DNA of 64,000 nucleotides, from positions 18,544,501 through 18,608,500 of the forward strand of contig CM027385.1 of the NCBI GenBank assembly GCA_015680905.1, given 5' to 3'. Shown in pieces: positions 12,099 to 24,899 of the stretch. The notes under the pieces are model-generated. The model searched no databases. It worked only from the letters and a program-made list of their open reading frames with translations, and was not told the DNA's origin. The translations under genes were made by a program, and so were the position numbers. Within the stretch, counting starts at the first letter, position 1, and each line of letters begins with the position of its first letter. The DNA comes from Coptis chinensis (Eukaryota; Streptophyta; Magnoliopsida; Ranunculales; Ranunculaceae).

Positions 12099-13377
12099 AT
12101 GGCTAAAGAACAAGAGACTCCTCTGATTTTTATAAAGCCCTAAATAATGGCCCTAAGTCGTGCATCGTTCTTGCAGACCTAGTGGGGGATTTTCGAATTC
12201 CCCCTAATATATTTAACTTGTTATTGGTTTTTCATGGTTTAGACCACGAGAAGCCTTACCAGCATATGCGTAGGATAGAACAAGTTCTCACTACATTCCA
12301 TCATTCTAGCGTAAGTCCGAATCAAGTTAAACTTAGGGTGTTTCCTTTCACCCTAGCCGACAAGGCAACGTCTTGGTTAACTGCCCAAACACCAAACTCT
12401 GTGGATTCATGGGCTAATCTTGTTCAATTGTTCATGGAACAGTTTTACCTACCACTGAAGACAGATGAAATGCTTCAAAAGATTCATTTCTTCTGCCAGA
12501 GTCCTCATGAATCCTTTTCAGAGGCCTGGAATCATTTCACTGATCTTCTCATTAAATGCCCGCATCATAATCTTGCGAAAGACACGCTTGTTCGTGCCTT
12601 ATTCAAGGGGCTTTTACATCATCATAAGGAGGTTCTAGATATCATGATTGGGGGGTAGTTTTCTTAGTAAAGGAGCCTTGGAGGCTTATAAATTCTTAGA
12701 AGATCAATTTAAGAAGAACAACAATTGGGGAGGTAAGGACTCTTCCCGCTCTAGTCCTTCTTTTGAGGTTAAACATGATCTTGAGCTTAAAACTCTTATC
12801 GATGCCCTCACTAAAAAGGTAGATGCCATCTCTGTTAAACAACAACCCACTCCTGTCATGAACATTAACTCTACTCGTTGTAATGTCTATTTTAGTCTTG
12901 AGCATTCCGACTTCTATTGTCCTCTTGTCTATGCACAACCACCACCACAACCATCATCACTTCAACCAGTTAACTCAACATCAAGGACAAGGAAACTTAG
13001 GTGACCAGAATAGAGGTTTAGTGCCCATGACCCAGAACTATCAACATCAAGACATGAACGCTCAACAAGCCTTAATTCCAATCCAACCATCTACAGACAA
13101 AGTAATAGTGATCTTGTTGGAAAAACAAAATCAAATTATGCAACAAAACTCCAACTTGATGAAAGATCAGCATGATCAAAACTCTAATATGATGAAACAA
13201 ACGATGCAAATGATGCAGTCTTTGTGCCAAGAGGTTATTGACATTTCTCTTAACCAAAATAATAACCAAACAGGCGTGTTTCCAGGTCAAGCAGTGCCTA
13301 ATCCTAAGTTAACAAACACCGTCTTCGAAATAAATAGTATTCACTCTAATGGTAATATAAACCAAGGGGACCTATAG
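12099..13377 (+). CDS. gag: Element A gag; fossil
   Basis: Athila-type Gag read in plus orientation from an ATG at 12099. The recognisable domain is at about 12300-12650: KLRVFPFTLADKATSWLTAQ, EAWNHFTDLLIKCPHH, LDIMIGGSFLSKGALEAYK. A Gln/Asn-rich, His-rich and coiled-coil C-terminal part follows. Homologous to the gag of element B (30282-31640) but clearly a different family. Fossil, not intact. Confidence 0.85.
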
Positions 13378-14958
13378 GCAGTCACTACCTTTCGTTCAGG
13401 GAGAGTAGTTGATAACAAAGTAACTATGCTTGAAGACCACCCGCAAACAGAAGCTGAAAATGAAACCATACCAAATATTGTAATAGAAATTGAAGACCCT
13501 ACAACTGTAGAAGTACCAGTTAAACCACAACCAAAAGGGAAAACCTTATAAGATCCAATAATAGAAATTGAAGACCCTACACCTGTAGAGGTTCCAATAT
13601 GGACACCTAGATGGAAAACGGCTAAAAATAACGCAAAGACTAATAATGCTTTTGAACCTTATGCTAAATATAAAGATAAACTACCGTATCCCCAGAGACT
13701 AGTTGTGTCTAAAAAGGACGAGAATTTTGATGAGATTAGGGAAGTATTTAAAAATCTGACTATAAACCTACCTTTTCTAGATGCTATAAAAAGTCTACTT
13801 GGACACACTAAGTTTCTAAAAGAGTTGTGCACAAAGAAAAGGAAAACCAACATACCCAATGAAGCCTCCTTAACTGAACAATATCCCTATTTATCTGAAC
13901 ATAACGGAATTGTTAAGTACAAAGACCCTGGTCGTCCTACTGTACAATGCACCTTAGGTGATACCTTCATAACAACTGCTTTATTAGACCTGGGAGCAAG
14001 TGTTAACTTACTCCCTTTTTATTTATATAAAAGCAACTAGGTCTAACAAAACTTCAACCAACCAAAATGACTTTACAGCTAGCCGATCGTTCTATTAAGT
14101 ATCCCAAGGGTGTAGTTGAAAGCATTCTCGTTAAAGTTCAGGATTTTTACTATCCAGCCGACTTTGTTATTCTCGACACAGAAGTTGCTCATGATTCCAT
14201 TCCCATCATCTTAGGGCGCCTTTTTTTGGCAACCGCCAATCCAAATCAATTGTCGGGATGGCTTAATGACTATTTCTTTTGGGAATCTTTCTATGGAAGT
14301 TAACATGTTTAGACAAAAGCAGGGACAACTAGGTTTGCCTATAGAAGGAGAAGTGAAGTTCATTGAGAGTTTTGTAACTCACATTAGTGCGGCTGACGCT
14401 TTAGTCCCCACACTAGTAGATACCCCTCTTATGGAAGAAGACAATGATCACAATTTCTACTCCCTCGACGCTGATAACATCGAGGAAGATTTCCTTCGAC
14501 TCTTTTGTAATCCTTCTTTGCCACTTCGCAAGTCCCCTCCTATTGACATCCACTCATCTCTTGACGCCATGACGGAAGAAGAATTTTTCACCCTCTATCC
14601 CAGTGATTCTTCTTACCAACCTATTGAGGAATGTCTTGCATATCTCAAGGCCTCTGATGATATAGAACTAAGAACACTAGTTGAGCACCATTCACCCACC
14701 TCACATCCTTATGTCACTCATTTACCTTCCATCACGAATGTTCCTCGCCCTCTACCTTTTCAAAGAACCATTGAGTTTGTACTTGACCTTCTTGTTTCTC
14801 CTATGCGTCATAACTATCTAAACCCATCTGGTGAAGAGGTAACACCCAAGGACAAGCCATCTAACACTTTTTCATTTTTTCCATTCCTTCCTTCTCAAAA
14901 TTATCCACATCCCACGTATCTTCCACAACCATCAATTTTCTCACGTTCATTCACTTGA
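13378..14958 (+). CDS. pro: Element A protease and downstream acidic ORF; fossil
   Basis: Retropepsin-type aspartic protease of the Athila kind at about 13900-14300: LLDLGASVNLLPF, with the active-site D-x-G-A-S, then MTLQLADRSIKYPKGVVES and IPIILGRLF. A Glu/Asp/Ser-rich segment without family resemblance follows to 14958. In autonomous Athila elements RT follows here; none is seen. The third Athila fragment at 61064-61600 encodes a homologous protease. Fossil. Confidence 0.82.
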
Positions 14959-17064
14959 CATCCCTTTCGTAGGAGGACAAAGAAGAAACTGTATGCTCGA
15001 TTAGGTTCTATATCTATCAGGCTTCGCTCTCATTCCATTAAGCCACGTCATAGGAAATCTTGGTGCTTAATTTTGTTTGATAGTGCTTTCCATGTTAACT
15101 ATTTATGGAAAGATCCACAATTATTTAGATTATTGATATATGGTAAACTGCATGGTAATACATATATATCACATTAAGTCTAGGGAATCTGACTTTAAAA
15201 GACCCAAGTTTTTGTACAATACCACTTTTCTCGTATAGGCCAAACAAAAATTTTCAAACTTAAAAAAAGTTTTCTAATTTTGTTTGGGGGTGGCGTATTT
15301 TGATATTTCATTTCAAAACGTTTTGCCACCCATTGTCTGTCATGTTTACTCCAATTTAGTTAGTACGTAATAGTTTAATTGTGCTTCATGTTATCATATC
15401 ACCTTTTATAATATTTCTGTTATAGGTACTGCCAATTTTTGTCACGTTTCTATGGTAAATTCTTTCCTTATCTCTTTACACTTTGAGGACAAAACGTTTG
15501 ATTGTTTTGGGGTGGGATAGAAATATTTGCAAAAATTAGGCATTTTTAGGATGTAAATTACGCACTTTTCTTTATAAAATATTAAAAATCATAAATATTG
15601 TTTATACTAGGCACTTAGTGATAATGATATTGTTCCCTTCTCCATGATGATATTAGTCTAGAAATCTCACGTAGTACTTGAATTCGGATTTAATTTTTGA
15701 AACATATATTAATACATATGTAATAGTCATTGCATCTTTTCACGAACATCTTGCATGAGCATCTTTGATTGTACTTGGTAGTATTTTTCTGAGACCTAGG
15801 TTAGAGTACTTAATACATATCTTGTGAGCATCTAGCCTAAAAGCCTCATAAGAGTGAAATATCTGAATGATGACACAAGCGAGAAGTAAATTCCGAGTAG
15901 AGAAATCACACATGCACTTACTTGATCACCACACCATATCCTAAGCGAGAATTTAGGCTCTCTTTAGATCGATATAGTCAGAAATTCACACCTATATGAA
16001 ATTTATTATCCGCTAGTTGCCCCACTGAGCCTTTCATTAACCTTTTCACAAACCACAAATCTTTTACCCAATAAAACAAAATAAAAAATAAAATCAGCCT
16101 ACCTATCTTGATAAGTATGAGAAATAGCATGAGTGAAGAAAAGAGAAAAGAAAAACCTGTGTAAAAAAAAAAAATTAGTTAGTTGCTTCAAAAAAGAAAA
16201 AGAAAAGAAGTTTCCATCCAAAGAAAAGAAAAGAAAATAAAAATAAAAAAAATAAAAACTCCAAAAATAGAATAAAAGGAGTAAAAAAGCCGAAATAAAA
16301 AGGCTAAGGATGGAAACAAAGTGTAGAAGCAAAAGAACAAGGTTTTCTCTAGTACATAATATGAAGACCCTATGTTCGCAGACTTGTCTTTTTGAATATC
16401 CATTTTTTTCCTTCTTTAACCAATACCTACGCCCCGTATCACCTAATAAAGACCTCTAGCCCAATTAGGAATAGGTTGGTGTGATAGTAACTGGTAGATG
16501 TGTTTGATCGACCTCGGCTTCCTTGGATTGTCATTGAGATTGTGAGGAAATATGTGCCCACTGCACACTAGAGTTAGCAAACTTGAGTGGAAAAATCAGA
16601 GTGTTATGTGTTTTGACACGTTCCTTATGAGAACCTATAGCACGCTACCCAAAAGTTTCAGAAACGGACCTGCCATTGCATTTCATATCATAGTTCATTG
16701 TATAGTTGTTTATCTTAAGATGATTTGATTATTATGCATGTATTAGTTTAAGTTTTAGAATGATCATTCTTGTTTAAATACTAGTGAGATGTATAGATCA
16801 TTGAGACATAAATAAGGAAACAATTAATAGTTTTATTTCTTAGTCGTTGTAGTATAGATAAAGTTTGTGAGTACCTTCACTGGAAAACTCTCACGAGGCT
16901 ATAACTTGTCCACTAGGAAATTCCTAGTGGTTTAAGGCCTTGTTGCATATGGTTAATGCAATAGCACTCAGTGAAATGAGATTAGTTAGAACTCCATTTT
17001 TGGTCACTTATTCTAATTTCTCATATTTGCTTAAGGACAAGCAAAATGATGTTTGGTGGTGGTT
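14959..17064 (+). other. Element A 3' noncoding module with PPT-like tracts
   Basis: About 2.1 kb without a gene. It shares blocks with the same part of element B (about 34990-36693): two G-rich PPT-like tracts (TGTTTGGGGGTGG near 15281, TTTTGGGGTGGGATAG near 15505), an A/G-rich stretch (16135-16345), GTGAGTACCTTCACTGGAAA, a perfect inverted repeat at 16910-16930 and TTTAAGGCCTTGTTGCATAT. The final PPT candidate is TTTGGTGGTGGTTT, immediately before the 3' LTR at 17065. Confidence 0.7.
16910..16930. repeat. Perfect 10-bp inverted repeat in the element A 3' module
   Basis: Arms CCACTAGGAA and TTCCTAGTGG separated by one base; transcribed as RNA this makes a tight hairpin or a self-complementary dimer site. 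The same palindrome, CCACTAGG..CCTAGTGG, occurs at 36540-36560 in element B at the same place relative to the 3' LTR. Confidence 0.75.
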
Positions 17065-17628
17065 TGATAAGAGCCCAAAACTGTAGTTTTAACCCCTTTA
17101 ACAATATCGTTTTTGACCAATTATGTGATTAATAAGTAGGCTTAAATACAGAAATATGCAACGTACTTAGGTCCTATTAACACTTGTATCAACATAGAAT
17201 TTTTTTTCACAAACGTATCAATGTACTATGCCCGATTTCACAAAAATAGCAATCCGTTAGGATTAAATGATGAAAGTGATGATTGTTGTTTTGTTTCAAT
17301 TTTGTTTTATTTGTATTTTCCACTTGGCATGCCACATCAGCATTTTCTACCAACTCAGCATTTCCACCTCAGCGTTTTTTTTTCATATTACTTTTTTATT
17401 ATTATTATATATATATGTTTTATTTTTTTTTTTTGATACTATATTTTTTATTTATTTATAGTTAAATGAATTAAAAATAAATTAATAAAATAATTTTGAA
17501 TTAATAAATATATAAAAAAGAATAAATTAATAATTATATAAAAAATAAAGAAATATATAAATAATATATTATTTTATTTATTATATATATTTGAAAATTA
17601 TTTAAAAAACTATAAATAATAAAAAAGA

Positions 17629-17680
<52 letters not shown>

Positions 17681-19667
17681 TTATATATTTCTTTATTTAT
17701 ATATTTTATATTATAATCTGTTTTTATAATTTATAGTTTTTTTTATAATTTTCAAATATATATAATAAATAAAATAATATATTATTTATATATTTCTTTA
17801 TTATTTATATAATTATTTTATTATTAATTTATTATTTTTTATATATTTATTAATTCAAAAAAATTTATTAATTTATTTTTAAGTCACTTAACTATAAATA
17901 AAAAGAAGAAATAAAAAAATATAAAATATAAAATATATATAATAAGAAAAAGTAATATGAAAAAAAACAAAAAAAAAAAAATACTTGCTGAGGTGGAAAT
18001 GCTGAGTTGGTAGAAAATGCTGATGTGGCATGCCAAGTAGAAAATACAAATAAAACTAAATTGAAAAATCAATGACACATCATCACTTAACTGACGGATC
18101 CTAACGGATTGCTATTTTTGTGAAATCGGGCATAGTACATTGATATGTTTGTGAAAAAATAATTCTATGTTGATACAAGTGTTAATAGGACCAAAATACG
18201 TTGCATATTTCTGTATTTAAACCTTAATAAGTAAGAGTTAGTACTGCTATCGTATTCTTATGTATTTCAGGTATTGAAGTTGAATATATACAAAAATGCG
18301 CCCCTTTTGCTAGATAAAGGAGCAAGGGTTGGTTGCTAAGAAGTTCTATGATAAAATGTCAAGATTCCAGGAGAAAATGCCTTTTTAAAGCCCAGTCAAA
18401 GCTGAAAAGTTAAAGTCAACGCCGGGCGCGAAACAAATAAGACAAAGTCAAGAGAGAACTTCCGGGCGTATCTTTGGATTCAGACCTCGGAATTAGTCCT
18501 ACCTTACGTCAAATCGACCAGCTCGAAAAGAGCTTTCCAATGGTCCAAGTCTTGACCCAATTAGAGGAGCAAAAGTGGACAAAAAGGCTATTGAAGTCAA
18601 ATCTAACTGAAAAGGCCTATGTGGACTAAAGAAATTGGGTTTTTGGGCTCGATTTTCTGGCCCAAAACATGGCTCCTCAGCCCATGCACGAATTTGTGGA
18701 TCTTGTCTCCTCCATATGAAAAGACAAAGACTTAGCTCTTAAGTTACTTAGTTTTTAATTAGCTTTACTTAGTCTAGATTCAATAGTTAGTTTTAGATCT
18801 AGTTAATTAGCATCAAATTAGTGTTTAGAATAAGATTTAGTTTTTAGAATCAATAATTAGTTTGTATTTCAAGTTTTAGTTTATAATTCAATATTTGAAT
18901 TCATAGATTTAGTTTGTAGCTTCTATTAGAACCTTTCAATAAAAGCTTTAGTTAATTCAATTCAATTCAAGTTATTTTATTCTAGTTTAGTTTAGTTTAA
19001 TTATGTCTTATTATCATTGTTTATTGTTAATGAACTCAATGAAACTAGGCTAAAAACTTCATTAGAGGAGTTTTATTTTGTCTATGTGAGGGTTATGATT
19101 GTTCTTCTTTAGTTTTCTTATTGTCTTATGTGCTTCAAGTTCAAGTTCTATAGTTGTCTAGAGATAGAGATTATAGAAGTTGAACTAGAGAAAAGAAACT
19201 CCACAAAGAGATTTATGGAGGAGAATTTCTCTTATGCTAATCATATCTTAGTATAGAGATTGCTAGGATTGGTTAGGGATCAATAATAAATTGTGGCTTT
19301 TGTTGTTTTACCTTGTGTAGATTAATAAAGGTTAAGATTAAAATATGAGAAACTAGTTAGAATAATCATAGCTTCACATAGATGGATTAATCCTTTCTCT
19401 ATATTCTTCCAATTCATTAAATTCACCTTTTAATTGCTTAGTTAAATTAGTTTTAGTTTAAATAAATCACAACACTACTCTCATTGTTCTTACCATTGTT
19501 TCCTTGTGTTTGATTAATTGAATTCGTTTAAGTCTAGATAGATTAAGAGTGGAACGATTCCGTACTCTATATATTGAATGAATATATATGTTTGAGAGTA
19601 GGAAATAAACAATTAATACCGTAAGAATAAGGTTAGAGTAATCTAATTGAGTTTTTACGGGTTATCA
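17065..19667 (+). repeat. 3' LTR of element A, interrupted by a foldback element
   Basis: Same LTR as 9254-10775 (TGATAA...TTATCA). About 1.5 kb of LTR sequence remains after removing the insertion at 17139-18223 and its 10-bp duplication. Confidence 0.92.
17139..18223. mobile_element. Foldback MULE-type MITE with giant inverted repeats
   Basis: 1,085 bp flanked by a perfect 10-bp duplication TTAATAAGTA (17129-17138 and 18224-18233). The ends are GGCTTAAATACAGAAATATG and its near-perfect inverse. The outer 250 bp of each arm are strongly complementary, and the AT-rich inner parts (17390-17635 and 17680-17945) are also inverted copies, so almost the whole element is one hairpin centred on an (AT)n run near 17637-17676. 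A 9-11 bp duplication with long inverted repeats is typical of Mutator-like elements. No coding capacity. The transcript would be a long hairpin, a likely small-RNA source (inference). Confidence 0.85.
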
Positions 19668-20799
19668 GCCACCCATGGATATCACTAAGATAAAACTATT
19701 CGACAATGACTCTAATGATGTGGTGACGAAAATTCCTGCTACCGCCGCTGTCTTTATGCCGGCCGCAGCTCCTTCTACTGCCAAAACCTCATCTGGTGAG
19801 CCTCCCAATAAACGGAGCCGAATTTCCACATCTGCAGAACCAATCCCTACCATTTCTCCTACCTCCTGGGCTCACCACCCTGGCAAAGAACTTGCCACTT
19901 CCACAAAATGGGGCTACCACTTCTGAGATCTTTCGCCCCACTTTCAAGGTTCGCAGCCGCCATGTCACCATTGCGGATTCCACTCTGAGAATCCGGCCGT
20001 GGCCTCAGCAATGTTCTACGACTCTCACCTTCCCTGCGATATTGCCCATACTGAAGGGGGATCATTTGAGCAACATTGAACCTCTCTCTATACTAGCTAG
20101 GAGAAGGTAACCACCTCTTATAGTGTGTGTCAATCTTTCGTATCTCCTTTGATCCTTTATCTTCTTTTATTCTAATCGCTACTTCGTACCTAGGTGGGCT
20201 TGGATGTTTCATATATGATTTGTGGCCTTTTCTTGTTTATGAATACCGTGGAAATATTGGAGAAGGAGGTTAGTGAACCTAATAGACTGTGGGCTTCTTG
20301 TGCTCGTCTCCAAATGGAGTTGGACGCCGCAGTGATGGCTAAGCTCTAGGTTGAGGACGAACTTGAGGCTGCATACCAGCAGTACATGGATGGTGTGAAT
20401 GATTGCTTGGGCAAGCAGCGTGAAACACTCCTCCTCCAGCATAACGACAATACTGACTCTCTCTCCCGTCACCATGCCGAAAGCACTGAGGCCCTCCTTC
20501 TGCAACATAAAAAGGACATGGAGCAGCTACAACTACGCTTCAAGGCGCAGGCCGACAAATGGGTGGCCAAGAAGCTCCGCGAAGAGCATGCCCATCTTGC
20601 CAAAGAAGGTCGCCTCCTCCCAGAAAAGCCCTTGTCTCCTACACATGAGGGTCATGATGCTGCGCCTATCACCGAGGACATTACTCCTTCCACCCTTGTT
20701 CCAGAGGACGCTACTATTGAGGATACTACGTCTGAACCAGCGGCGGTTCCTACTGAAGCAACACTCACAGCTGACACCTCCACCACCGACTTAGATTAG
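19668..20799 (+). CDS. Antisense extra ORF (aORF) of the Tat element, second part; fossil
   Basis: Continuation of the aORF on the far side of element A, starting at the second copy of GCCAC (19668-19672). It encodes a Pro/Ser/Thr-rich stretch, then a coiled-coil segment at about 20386-20620 (HHAESTEALLLQHKKDMEQL, LREEHAHLAKE) and an acidic Thr/Glu-rich tail ending in a stop near 20799. A GT-AG intron near 20109-20192 is plausible. A coiled coil with acidic tail suggests protein-protein interaction or nuclear association; that is inference. Confidence 0.55.
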
Positions 20800-21429
20800 C
20801 TCAAATATAAATATATGACTATGTTCTAGAGTTCAAAGCTTGTATCTATTTTGCCATCTTTGCTTGTAACTGAACTTGTTGCTTGCAGCATCCACTATTT
20901 TGTTTTACTGTGTTTATTTTGCTTTCATTATTTTTCCTCCAATTTTATACCTCCCCTACTCTACCATGATAATTAGAATTTTGGTTTATGTACTCTCCTC
21001 CCTTTATATCTACCACTTGTAGTTTTTATTTTGATATACGCCCGTTTGGTTTTATGTGCTCTCTCCCATTTGCAATCCCTGCTCTCGGGACATTTCCTCT
21101 ATGCCTCGTAGCTCGAGTCCCATGGACTGGCTTGTGGAAGGCTCCCCCCTTTCCTTCCTGTAGATTGCACTCTGCAATTTGGGAGCAACTCACTTTGCCC
21201 CCAAGTCATAATTGACCTCTCGTGGTCGCGATACTCCTAGTGTAGTAGAGGGCCCCTCCCTTCCCTAGATTGCACTTTGCAACCCATTGTATGCTCCGTC
21301 TCCCATTGTGTAGCCAAATTTATTTCATAAGATGGTGTTTAGTAGTATCTCAAAAGTGCCGTTGTATTATTTATATTGCATATGATGCTTGCCTCGCAAG
21401 CCAAACTCACATTGTGATTACAAGTAAAT
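20800..21429. other. Spacer between convergent aORF and pol of the Tat element
   Basis: Tail-to-tail intergenic stretch of the Tat element, between the plus-strand aORF stop and the minus-strand integrase C-terminus. It is T/C-rich with no protein recognised. Such a region must hold 3' ends for two opposing transcripts, so overlapping antisense RNAs would be expected here. No polyadenylation signal stands out by eye. Confidence 0.4.
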
Positions 21430-24400
21430 TTTTTTCAACAACCTCACATTCCACGGTTTCTCTATCACCTTTTTTCTTTGGTTTGAAGCTTGTATGTGCC
21501 AGAATCTCCCTTTTTCACCACGGTGTAAGGTCCTTCCCAGTTAGGACGTAATTTTCCATCACTTTCTTTTCTCGTGTTAGGAGTCACCCTGCGCAACACC
21601 AAATCTCCTACTTGAAACTACTGTGGCCTCACTCTTTTGTTATATTGTCCTTGCAGCCTTCTCAGTGATACTCCTCTAACCTGATCTGCGCAATGTCCCT
21701 TCTCTCTTCTGCCAAGTTCAAATCCCTTGACAATATGCCCCAGTTTGTTCCATTTTCCATGGCTCGGGTTCTAGTTGTGGATGCCACCATTTCTGAAGGG
21801 ATCACTGCTTCCACCCCATATGCTAACGAGAATGGCATTTCCCCAGTGGAGGTCCGCGGCATAGTACGGTATGCCCACAGTACATGGTTTAGTTTATCTG
21901 CTCATGCCCCTTTCCTATCTTCCAACTTCCTCTTGAGGTTTTTCATAATGGTTTTGTTAGACAACTCTACCTACCCATTGCCCTCGAGATTGTATGGAGC
22001 AGAGAATCCCTGTTTCACCTTGTACACCTATAAGAATGCCTTCACCTTTGATCCAGTGAACTGTGTCCCATTATTTGCGATTACCGCATACGGCAGTCCG
22101 AACCTGCATATCACATTCTCCCACAAGAATTTGGTAACTTGCTCCTCCTTGACTTGCTGTAGAGGGATAACTTCCACCCACTTGGTGAAGTAATCCATCA
22201 CTGCCAGCATAAACCTCTTTTTGTCGCTAGCCATGGGAAGTGGCCCCACTATGTCCATTGCCCACAGGGCGAAAGGCCATGGACTCAATATATTGTGTAG
22301 AGGCTCAGCAGGTGCAAATATTAATTGTGAGAACATTTGGCATTTCTCGTATTTCTTAGTGTACTCTACAACATCTCTCTTTATGTGTGGCAAGAAATAC
22401 CCCTGTGTTAACAACCGGTGTGTTGTAGTTCTCCCAGCAGAATGACTACCACAATCTCCCTCATACAACTCCGCCAGCACTTTTTGCTCCCACATCGGAT
22501 CGAGGCATTTTAGCAAGGGTCATTTGAAGTTCTTTCGATATAGTTCTCCCCCCAACACAGTGTATCTCTCGGATGTTTGTTCCAATATTTGCTTTTCCTT
22601 TTTATCTTCTGTCACGGCTCTGGACAGGAGCCATTTGATTAGGTTGATCGATCCACCCACTTTCAGCCTCCTCTATCTGTAACACTCCCTTACTTTCTGT
22701 GGTACTGGGTTTCTCTAGCCTTCTCACATTTATAATCCTTACCTTTAACCCTGGTATTACCGCAGCCACATAGGCTAACGCATCCGCATGCCTGTTCTCT
22801 CTGCGACCTAGATATATAAACTTAACCTTTCGAAACTTTTCTGCTCTTTTTCTCAACACCTCCAAGTACTTTGCCATCCGCGACCAACGGGTGACGAATC
22901 CACCATTCATTTGACATATGACCAAGTTGGATTCGAAAATACTATTACCTCCTTTACTCCCTAGTCCTCAGCCATTTTCAATCCCGCTATCACGGCTTCA
23001 TATTCTAACTTATTTTTCGATGCTGCAACCCCAACTTCATTGTCAGCTCCATTCGGGTATCGTCTGGTGTGACCAATACTACCCGTATTCAGCTGCCTAA
23101 ATCTGTTGCTGATCCATCTATGAATATCCTCCAACCATTCCTCTCGTACCATGGATCCAGAAGGTCCAGGTGAGGCCCACTCTCAGGCTCCATGATCATC
23201 TCTTTCCCCCAAGTGGGATCTTTAGCTGGAAATTTTGCCAAGAACTCTGCCACAGCTTGTGCTTTCTCCGCAGTTTTGACCTGATATTGGATTTTGTAGG
23301 AGTTGAGCATTACAGCCCACTTCAACATTCTTCTCGATTTCTCGGCTCCCAATGCTTGCTTGAAGGGAAAATTCGTTAATACCACGACTAAGTGCGTTTC
23401 GAAGTATGGTTTCAACTTTAGCGCCGAGATGATCAACGCCAAAGCATACTTCTCAATTCTGCTATACCGGGTTTCTGCGTCTAGTAAAGTTTTATTCTGG
23501 AAGTAGACTGGCTTCTCTATCTTGTTGACCATTTTGATGAGAACTGAAATGATTGCATACTCTGATACCCCCAGATACAGATACAATTTCTATCCCTACT
23601 CTGGACTCGACAGTAAAAGGGCCTGTCCCAAATATCTTTTCAGATCCTAGAACGCACTCTCACACTCCACGGTCCACTAGAAATCTGGGGTACTTCTCAA
23701 TAATCTATAGAACGGTCTGCATTTGTCAGATGATTTGGAAATGAATCGGTTCAATGTCGCCACCCATTTTGCTAACCGCTGCACCTTTTTGACATTTTGG
23801 GGCGGCGACATCTCCACTAAAGACCTAATTTGATCGGGATTGGCCTCTATGCCGTGATGTGTGACAATATATCCAAGGAACTTCCCTGTGGTAACTCCGA
23901 AGGTGCACTTCTCCGGGTTAAGCTTCAATATGTGTTTCCGCAATATGCTAAAAGTTTCGCAGAGTCCTTCTAAGTGCTCCTTTTCAGTCATACTCTTTTC
24001 TACCATGTTGTCGATGTAAAGTTCTATCCCCTTTCAAATTTTACCCTCTAACATCTTCTCTCCTAATCTCTGGAAAGTGGCCCTACCATTCTTTAACCCG
24101 AATGGCATCCTCGTATAACAATATGTCCCTCATTCCACCATGAAAGTTGTCTTCTCCTGATCCGATCCGTACATCGCGACCTGATTATACCCCATAAACG
24201 CATTCATGAAAGAGAACACTTTGAAACCTGCTGTTCTATCCACTAGTTCATCTACCCACGACATCGGATAACTATATTTTGGACACTCCTTGTTTACATC
24301 TGTGAAGTCGACGCACATCCTGATCTTTCCATTCTTTTTCGGTACCGCAACCACATTTGTTAACCACTCGGTGTACTCAACTTCCTTTATTATTCCTGCC

Positions 24401-24560
24401 CCTTTCAGCCTTTTAATCTCCTCCTGTATGTCTTCCGCATACTTGGGCCTTATACTTCTCATCTTTTGCCTTACGGGCTTCGGGTCCGCATTCATGTGCA
24501 GGTGGTGACAAGCAAATTTGGGGTCTAACCCAATTATATCTTCGATTCCCCATGCGAATA
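21430..24560 (-). CDS. pol: Tat element pol: RT, RNase H, archaeal-type RNase H, integrase; fossil
   Basis: Minus-strand Gypsy polymerase region. RT lies about 24495-23680 (KNGKIRMCVDFTDVNKECPK, then LNPEKCTFGV and GKFLGYIVTHHGIEANPDQI). The Gypsy RNase H is about 23590-23250 (ETRYSRIEKYALALI). The second, archaeal-type RNase H is about 23150-22700 (WRIFIDGSATDLGS, KLEYEAVIAGLKMAED, GRRENRHADALAYVAA). Integrase is about 22516-21440, with the H2C2-type N-terminal region (GYFLPHIKRDVVEYTKKYEKC), core DIVGPLP and FTGSK, and a C-terminal GKLRPNWEGPYTVV segment. Domain order and the doubled RNase H place it in the Tat clade. Broken in several places; treated as a fossil. Confidence 0.9.
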
Positions 24561-24899
24561 CGTCCTGACTTTATGCTAGGAACTTAGTCATCTTACTTTT
24601 CCATTCCTCTGGTAAATTCGATCCTATTGATACAAACTTCTCTTCTTCCCTGACTCCCATGTTCACTATTTCAATCTCATCCAAGGTTCTCGACTCCCCA
24701 GGAGGCTCGTGCTCTTCCTCCGCGGCCTCACTCTATAATTGCTAGGTGTTCATTTTCCCAGGGGCTGAACACTCCCCCGGTACCTCGTGCATCTTACTTT
24801 TCACCGTTACCTAATGGATATTCTGTTCTGACACTTGATCTCCACGGACTTCCTGCATTTCACTAGCCGTTGAGAAGCATATCACTTGGTAATACGTGG

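Larger units (their letters stand above)
9254..19667 (+). mobile_element. Athila-type LTR retrotransposon A (gag-protease, no polymerase seen), broken
   Basis: Inserted in the Tat aORF with a perfect GCCAC duplication (9249-9253 and 19668-19672). LTRs 9254-10775 and 17065-19667 start TGATAA and end TTATCA; the second is lengthened by a 1.1-kb foldback element. Primer-binding site just after the 5' LTR. The internal part carries gag (12099-13377), an Athila-type protease (about 13900-14300) and an acidic ORF to 14958, then 2 kb of noncoding sequence. No RT, RNase H or integrase is visible, so this is a non-autonomous family presumably driven by an autonomous Athila. LTRs differ by a few percent by eye. 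Broken in several places. Confidence 0.9.

Noticed and set aside
16099-16403. Phe-rich membrane-like frames on the minus strand
   Set aside because: Mirror of the A/G-rich noncoding tract in the element A 3' module; composition only.
17221-18078. Phe/Ile/Tyr-rich frames in both directions
   Set aside because: They lie on the two arms of the foldback element and mirror each other.
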